Assembly (NCBI GenBank): GCA_029255685.2
Contig: CM055319.2
Coordinates: forward strand, 38,698,530 to 38,762,529
From: Silene conica
Lineage: Eukaryota; Streptophyta; Magnoliopsida; Caryophyllales; Caryophyllaceae
Direction: 5' to 3'
DNA length: 64,000 bases
Position numbers and translations under genes: made by a program. The notes beneath the pieces were generated by a model, which saw nothing but the letters and a program-made list of their open reading frames with translations, ran no database searches and was not told where the DNA came from. Of the stretch, positions 58,832 through 64,000 are shown piece after piece (the stretch's first letter is position 1; each line of letters opens with the position of its first letter).

Positions 58832-58842
58832 ACTTCCCCAAA
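58832..58842 (-). other. Polypurine tract of E
   Basis: On the - strand GGTTTGGGGAAGT directly precedes the TGATGCG start of the 3' LTR. Confidence 0.82.
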
Positions 58843-59489
58843 CCAAACCCTTGCTTGCCCTCAAGCAAGAAATAGACTCGATCCTAACTAATGGAACGAT
58901 TTCAATCTCAGAGCGAAATTTACATGTTAGCCTAAACCAATGCCAAGTACAAAATGAGAAAGTATATGAATCATGCAAACGAGTTATGGTGTCGTCAAAA
59001 TTGCAAACATAAAGACTATAGAGACTTTATACCATGGACTCTCGCGGTACGCTCGAGACACTCATGAAGCAAAGGGTGAGTATATGTAAAAGATAGAAAG
59101 AAGTAATTTTGTAGAGACACTCACCTAACTGCGACCCATGAAAACATGCCTGCAATCTAACATGAATAAGAATTCTACAACTTCGTATAACAATCTCATT
59201 TAAGTGGACTAGATACATGCAATTGAGGTAATAAAAGATATGTGAGGTAAAAGGTAAAAGTGGTTAAGATGTTTTTGGATTTGTGGGGTTAGTAGCCAAG
59301 CTAGTAAAACCGTTTCCCAACAACATATTTCACAACTTTTGATATTAAGAAAGTGCTCTGTTGTAGCACAACTCTCACATTAAATAAGAAAGGACTCCCA
59401 AATATTTTGAATGAAGTACGGGAGTGATAACATATAAAAGAAAGGGACTTTTTTTTTTGGAACGAATTTTGAATCTGATAATGACAGTT

Positions 59490-59522
59490 GGTCGACCGAC
59501 CCATGAAAGAGGTCGGTCGACT
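59490..59522. repeat. Single GGTCGACC cassette (3' region of E)
   Basis: One 33-bp cassette, arms inverted (GGTCGACCGACC and GGTCGGTCGACT), 21-bp spacing, spacer CATGAAAGA. This is the only cassette without a neighbour within about 110 bp. Confidence 0.92.
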
Positions 59523-60524
59523 GGCTTCTGTATGTTTTCGACTTTTTTCGTTTTTCTTTTCTTTCTTTTTCTTTTCTGGATTTTTCTGTTCTTTTTCTTT
59601 TCTTTCTTTTCTTCTTTTTGCTCATGATAGCATACAACCAAGATGCCTCAAAATAAACCAAGGACCACAAATACTAGCTTGGAAGGGTAGGCTAAGTATG
59701 GGATGTAGTTTTGGGGGAATAAAAGGCAATTTTGGCTATGTGAAGCTTATGGGAGAAAATGAGAAAAGGGATCCCAATTGCACGTATCAAGACTCACAAA
59801 ACGAGATAGTAAAACAAGTATATAGCAATTCAAGTTCATGTTTATGCATATTGATGTAACATGTTCCAAGGGGAGTACTACCCACATCCTAGACAACTGG
59901 TTTAAGAATGAAACCAGGAATACGGCTCTAAAACTTAGAATGTATAGTAGGTTGCCAAGGCATAAGTCAAGGCTCAAGATATACAAATTGATGAAAACTC
60001 GTAGATATGCAAAAGACTTTTATACTAAAACAAGTTGACAAGGCAATGGTAAAGGCATAAACATGTAAGATAGCTTAAATCATCCTTGAAATACTTTCGT
60101 TCCGACTCGACCTATATGCTAAAATAAACGTGCATTTTTTTGGAATTTTTTGAAATTTTTCTATTTTTTTGGATTTTTGTATATATAAGGAAAATAAAGA
60201 AAAGAACAATGCAATACGGAAATGCAATAAACGTGTGACAAAATGCAATGCATGTGGCACGAAACCATTCCCCAAACCAACCCGCACAATGTCCCCATTG
60301 TGCATTAGCCTAAGTAAAGGTTTCACGAAATTAAAGAAAAGATGCAGGTAAATAAAAACTAAAGAAAAACTGGAAAGAACTCACTGGGTAAATAGACGTA
60401 TGAGAAAAACCTCCCCAAACCAGTGTAAGCTGGAAGGTTTTGGTGGCTAGCAATGCCACCCAAGTACCAAAGAACGGTTGCACGATCTTCGAGGAAGAAA
60501 CGAACCGACTGCGACGGATAGGTA

Positions 60525-60629
60525 GGTCGACCGACCTATATAGTAGGTCGACCGACCTTCCTGTAGACTACAGGAATTTCAGCGATACAGCGACTAGGTC
60601 GACCGACTTGTGTATCTGGTCGGTCGACC
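60525..60629. repeat. GGTCGACC cassette doublet (3' region of E)
   Basis: Cassettes 60525-60557 (direct arms) and 60597-60629 (inverted), 21-bp spacing, spacers TATATAGTA and TTGTGTATC, starts 72 bp apart. Confidence 0.92.
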
Positions 60630-60913
60630 CCTCTGCGTCCCAGGGGTCTTTGTTTCTTCGTAAAACCTGAAAAAGCAAGAAAAATATGCGCCCAACAAAT
60701 GTGCGAGATGCCAGAAACAGGTCTAAAGTCTTAACTACGCAAGCATAACGGAAAAAGTTCTAAAGCTACGAGCAAACCAAATTAAAAAGTCTCACACAAC
60801 AAAAGTAAATTGTCTTAAAAGCTGAAAATTGAAACAACTATCCGCTAAAGATGCGGAAAATTTCCGACCACGGCTTTTGACGACATGCCGTAGTCTCCAC
60901 GGTGTTCTCTTGA

Positions 60914-63691
60914 TTAGCAAAACACATCTTCTTCCCGCCGTCGCAAAGCATATGCGACGACCTCTCCTCTTGAGCTTGCCTCCTCTTTTTCTTCTCTTCC
61001 CGATCCACGATAGCGTAGGCATCCCATTCCTCCTCTCTGGATCATGACTTCCTTCACTTTGGGTTTCCCCAAACCAATTCCTGCACTAGCCATAATAGGA
61101 GTGTCCTCCATATTGCTTCCAATCTGGGGCGGAGGTGTAAAAACAGATACAGGAACAGGCAATAAGGTAGGAGAAGTAGTGATGACCTCATACTTCTTTT
61201 CAGAAGTGATAGCATTACAAGTGATGGGGGTCATAGCATCCTTCTTCCTATAAGATAGACCATATATAATAGAATGCTTTCCTACTTTAAAGGTCAAAGT
61301 CCCAGTGCCTACATCTATAATGGCTCCTGCAGTGTGGAGGAAAGGTTTTCCTAGTATTATAGGTATATGGGCATCCTCTGGGATGTCCAAAACTACGAAG
61401 TCAACTGGAAAGAAAAACCTGTCAATACGCACAGGGATGTTTTCGAACACCCCTATGGGTTCCATAGATGTACGATCTGCCATCTGGACAGTCATGCTGG
61501 TTACTGCAAATTTGGTCATTCCTAATTTTAAGGCAACGCTTAGGGGCATGACACTGATAATAGCACCTAAGTCGCATAAAGCCTTCTTTACTGGGAAGGT
61601 TCCTATATTGCAGGGGACAGAAAAACTACCAGGGTCCTCTAATTTGTGAGGGGCAATAACATGTGATAGAAAACTAGATGACTGTTCAGTGAGGGCCACC
61701 GACTCAACCTTATCTAAAGACCTCTTTCTTGACAAAAGCTGTCTCATAAATTTAAGATATGAAGGAACATGTTGGACTAATTCTAGAAACGAAACTTGAA
61801 CATTTAATGAACGAACTACGTCTTTAAAATTGTCAAAAGATACCTGATCCTTCGAAGGTATGAGTCTTTCTGGGAAAGGAGGGGCTGAAGATTCGGTATT
61901 TGCAGCCCTTTTCAGAAACCTAGGGGTCTTATCACCCCGAAAAAGAAAATCCCTTAAGTTGTTCGGCAATTCGGGACGAAAAGGGGCCTCTGGTTCTGCC
62001 TCAGTGGTCGGTCGACCCTCTTCGTCGGTCGGTCGACCACTCTCTTGTTCAGCGATGTTTTTCGGATTCCGCTCAGAGGTCGGTCGACCTGGCTCTTGGG
62101 TCGGTCGACCTTCCTCGCTGCTACTCGGCTGTTTTTCTTTCTCGACCCCCACTTTAGCTCCACTTCGTAGGGATATGATATTCAGAGTCTCTTTTTTCTG
62201 GTCCGTTTTGGTCGGAAGTTGACCCGGAGCCCTAGTATCATTCTTGCCCGCGATTTGAGCAATCTGAGATTCTAACATCTTCATCCCTGCCTCTCTAGCC
62301 TGTGACTCCTTCTGAACCAACCCAATAAGATTTTGGATAAGAGTGTCTGTGTTGGGTGGTGGATTTGAAGGTGGTTGAGGGTTGAAAGGTGGTTTTTGCA
62401 AACCTTGCTTATGTGGGGGGATATATGTGGAATTTTGCTGAGGTTGCATGTGTTGTGGGTTGAGAACATTCTGGCTTGTCCACCTCATGTTGGGATGGAC
62501 ATTATTATTGTTTGGGTCATAGAAATTGTTCCCACGATAGTGTTGGAAAGCGGCACATGTCTCATTGGATGAAGTGCAGAATTTTGACACGTGCCCTTCA
62601 CCACCGCACCTCTCACAAGCAAAGGGTCCGTCTTGAACGACGTTCACCTGATAAATTCCTCCCTTGCTCCCACTTCCTAGATCGAACTTCCCTCCAGCCT
62701 CTAGTTTCTCCAACTTGGCCGTCAAGGCCTCAATAGCTGCTAGGTTATATTCAGATTTCCTTTGATTGCCTCTGGAAGTTCCATGTTCAGCACGGTGTAC
62801 AACAACATCTTCTATCAATTTGAGACCCTTAGTCTCTCCTGAATTATCTTGGAATCTCCCATTAGCTGCATCATCTAGATAGGCCCTGTTGTCATCGTAA
62901 AGGCCATTGTAGAACTGGTTACAAAGAAACCATTGTTCGAATCCGTGATGTGGTATGGATCGAACAAGTCACTTGAACCTGTCCCACGCCTCACTAAAGT
63001 CCTCATTGGGGCCCTGTTTAAAATTTGTAATCTGCGCCCTTAGAGCATTAGTCTTGGATGCAGAATAGTATTTCCTGTAGAATTCTAATGCTAGGGTATT
63101 CCAATCTGTGACTCCCGCAGCAGTGCGGTCTAAATCTATGTACCATTCCCTCGTAGCGTCCCTAAGAGAGAAGATAAACATGGTCTGCTTAATCTGGTCC
63201 TGCGTCACTCCTTCTGGGGGTGCAATAGAGCATATGTAATCTGTGAAGATTTCAATATGCTTTGCAGCATCCTCATTGGCCGAGCCTCCAAATTGGTTTC
63301 TTTCAACCATAGTGATATAGGCAGGCTTGGCCTCGAATGGCTTCCCAGTACCTGCAGGTAAAGTGAACCCTTTGTATAGGTCCTTTGCCTGAGGCATGGA
63401 GTGACTGGCAATAGTAGCTTCCTCTGTCATGTTTTCTTCTTCTTTTAGAAAAACTGGAAAGTAGGTAAAAGGTGGTGTTCTTGGTGAAAGTGGATTGTTG
63501 GGTGAATTTGGTTGTGAAGTTGGTGTTTTTGGTGAAGATGGTGATGATGGTTGTTCAAATAAGCCTTCTTGAAATAAGGAAGATGGTGAACCTCCTTCCT
63601 GATTTGCTAGATGTTGCTTTCTCCTTTCTCTAATAGTCCTCTCAAGCTCGTGGTCAAGTGGTAGGAGTTCTCCTTGAACTGACTTGCGCAT
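60914..63691 (-). pseudogene. Gag-protease of E, one nonsense codon
   Basis: A 925-codon frame from MRKSVQGELL with a single TGA at 62969-62971, where A has an Arg codon (AGA). Gag core at about residues 110-245, zinc knuckle CERCGGEGHVSKFC near 330, a Pro/Gln-rich stretch, two GRPT-x3-GRPT pairs near residues 528-560, then protease with LCDLGAIISVMP as active site and IILGKPFLHTAGA. After GLGKPKVKEVMIQRGG it ends in an Arg/Glu-rich tail. The position before zinc knuckle and protease suggests loss of one mutation would separate Gag halves only. Confidence 0.92.
62006..62110 (-). repeat. GGTCGACC cassette doublet inside the coding frame of E
   Basis: Cassettes 62006-62038 and 62078-62110, 21-bp spacing, starts 72 bp apart, spacers CTCTTCGTC and TGGCTCTTG. 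On the coding (-) strand all four arms are GGTCGACCGACC in frame and read G-R-P-T, as in B, in the same Gag-protease linker. Confidence 0.93.
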
Positions 63692-63796
63692 AAGATGGAA
63701 ACTACAAGAAAAAGGTGAGAAGGTTTAAGGAACAAAAAGTTCCTTAAACAAAGAGAAACAAAAACAAAAACAAAAACAATAAACACTGACGTCACC

Positions 63797-63814
63797 TCCC
63801 CGACAACGACGCCA
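63797..63814 (-). other. Primer-binding site of E (tRNA-Asp)
   Basis: On the - strand TGGCGTCGTTGTCGGGGA, the tRNA-Asp complement with two C-to-T changes relative to B. Such changes fit cytosine deamination. Confidence 0.87.
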
Positions 63815-63819
63815 AAATT

Positions 63820-64000
63820 TGATGCCCGTCGTTGAGGGTACCAAAGATAAATTTATAATTCCTAAACTTAAACTATAGATAGTGAAAGTCAGGGTCGAAC
63901 CACAAGGAGGTGGTGAATGTTTATTGTTTGGTGTCAATGTTTAAAGGTAACAAATTTGGGGTTGATTACTATATCTAAGGCAAAGATCAAAATAAACAAA
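63820..64000 (-). repeat. 5' LTR of E (partial)
   Basis: Matches the left LTR of E from about 57350 on and provides the TGATGCCCGTC end that copy lacks. It continues beyond the window. Confidence 0.9.

Larger units (their letters stand above)
58843..60913 (-). other. Non-coding 3' region of E
   Basis: About 2.1 kb where RT to integrase would be expected. No domain is visible in any frame. It is AT-rich, with pyrimidine runs near 59540-59620 and 60130-60175. It contains three cassettes. Small frames here are chance. Confidence 0.78.
57346..64000 (-). mobile_element. Non-autonomous Athila-like element E (gag-protease only)
   Basis: Left LTR 57346-58831, PPT, 2.1 kb non-coding region, gag-protease frame, tRNA-Asp PBS and the beginning of the right LTR, which runs off the window. 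RT, RNase H and integrase are absent; the protease frame ends in a short unrelated tail. LTR and gag match element A. It resembles the TR-GAG class of non-autonomous elements. The left LTR lacks about 28 bases of its TGATACCC end. Confidence 0.88.

Noticed and set aside
59375..59670. Lys-rich frames on the - strand
   Set aside because: They come from a pyrimidine-rich run in the non-coding region of E.
415..62110. CRISPR array made of the GGTCGACC repeats
   Set aside because: Eukaryotic context, 9-base spacers, pairs instead of long arrays, and no cas genes.

Overview
This window is a block of plant nuclear DNA made almost entirely of nested LTR retrotransposons, plus one LINE. I see no host gene, tRNA or rRNA. 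The plant assignment rests on the elements: a Tekay-type chromovirus with a C-terminal chromodomain, Athila-like elements primed by tRNA-Asp, CRM-like chromoviruses, a Ty1/copia element and an L1-type LINE. The density of nesting and the CRM-like elements suggest heterochromatin, perhaps pericentromeric. The species cannot be named from this sequence. Element boundaries were read by eye from terminal sequences, primer-binding sites (PBS), polypurine tracts (PPT) and target-site duplications (TSD). Clade names come from recognised motifs, not from a search.

Layout. 1-132 is interior of a D-family element, interrupted by Athila-like element A (LTR 133-1705, broken gag to about 2569). Athila-like element B (+ strand; truncated LTR about 2570-3730, gag-pol to 22249) follows. 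B is split by C (3940-17795, - strand, Tekay chromovirus, TSD CATAC). C itself holds two solo LTRs: copia-like J (10698-11904, TSD GAGGT) and a 3.06 kb LTR K (12089-15149, TSD AAAGA). B's integrase is then split by D (starts 22250, - strand), a relative of C with no coding sequence between its LTRs. D's right LTR is split by solo LTR F (27927-57116, TSD ATTAC). F is split by CRM-like G (28466-34522, TSD GACCT) and by copia I (34730-54816, TSD TCGTC). The leader of I is split by a LINE (36986-48604, 14-bp TSD). The LINE is split by two head-to-head CRM-like elements, H1 and H2 (40324-48319). The order B > D > F > I > LINE > H is a six-level nest. From about 57346 to the end lies E (- strand), an Athila-like element with gag and protease but no reverse transcriptase or integrase.

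Two patterns stand out. First, a 33-bp cassette made of two near-palindromic 12-mers of the GGTCGACCGACC / GGTCGGTCGACC type, always 21 bp start to start, with a variable 9-base spacer. I count 21 cassettes, mostly in doublets, in LTRs, coding sequence and untranslated DNA of the Athila-like elements, and four in the leader of the copia element, which belongs to a different superfamily. Second, H1 and H2 form an inverted repeat with 3,714-bp arms that line up with no net indel around a 568-bp spacer. It could be transcribed into a very long hairpin RNA.

Most coding regions are broken by stops and frameshifts. The best preserved are the open gag-pol frames of H1 and H2 (both lacking integrase), gag-protease of E (one nonsense codon) and gag-integrase of copia I.
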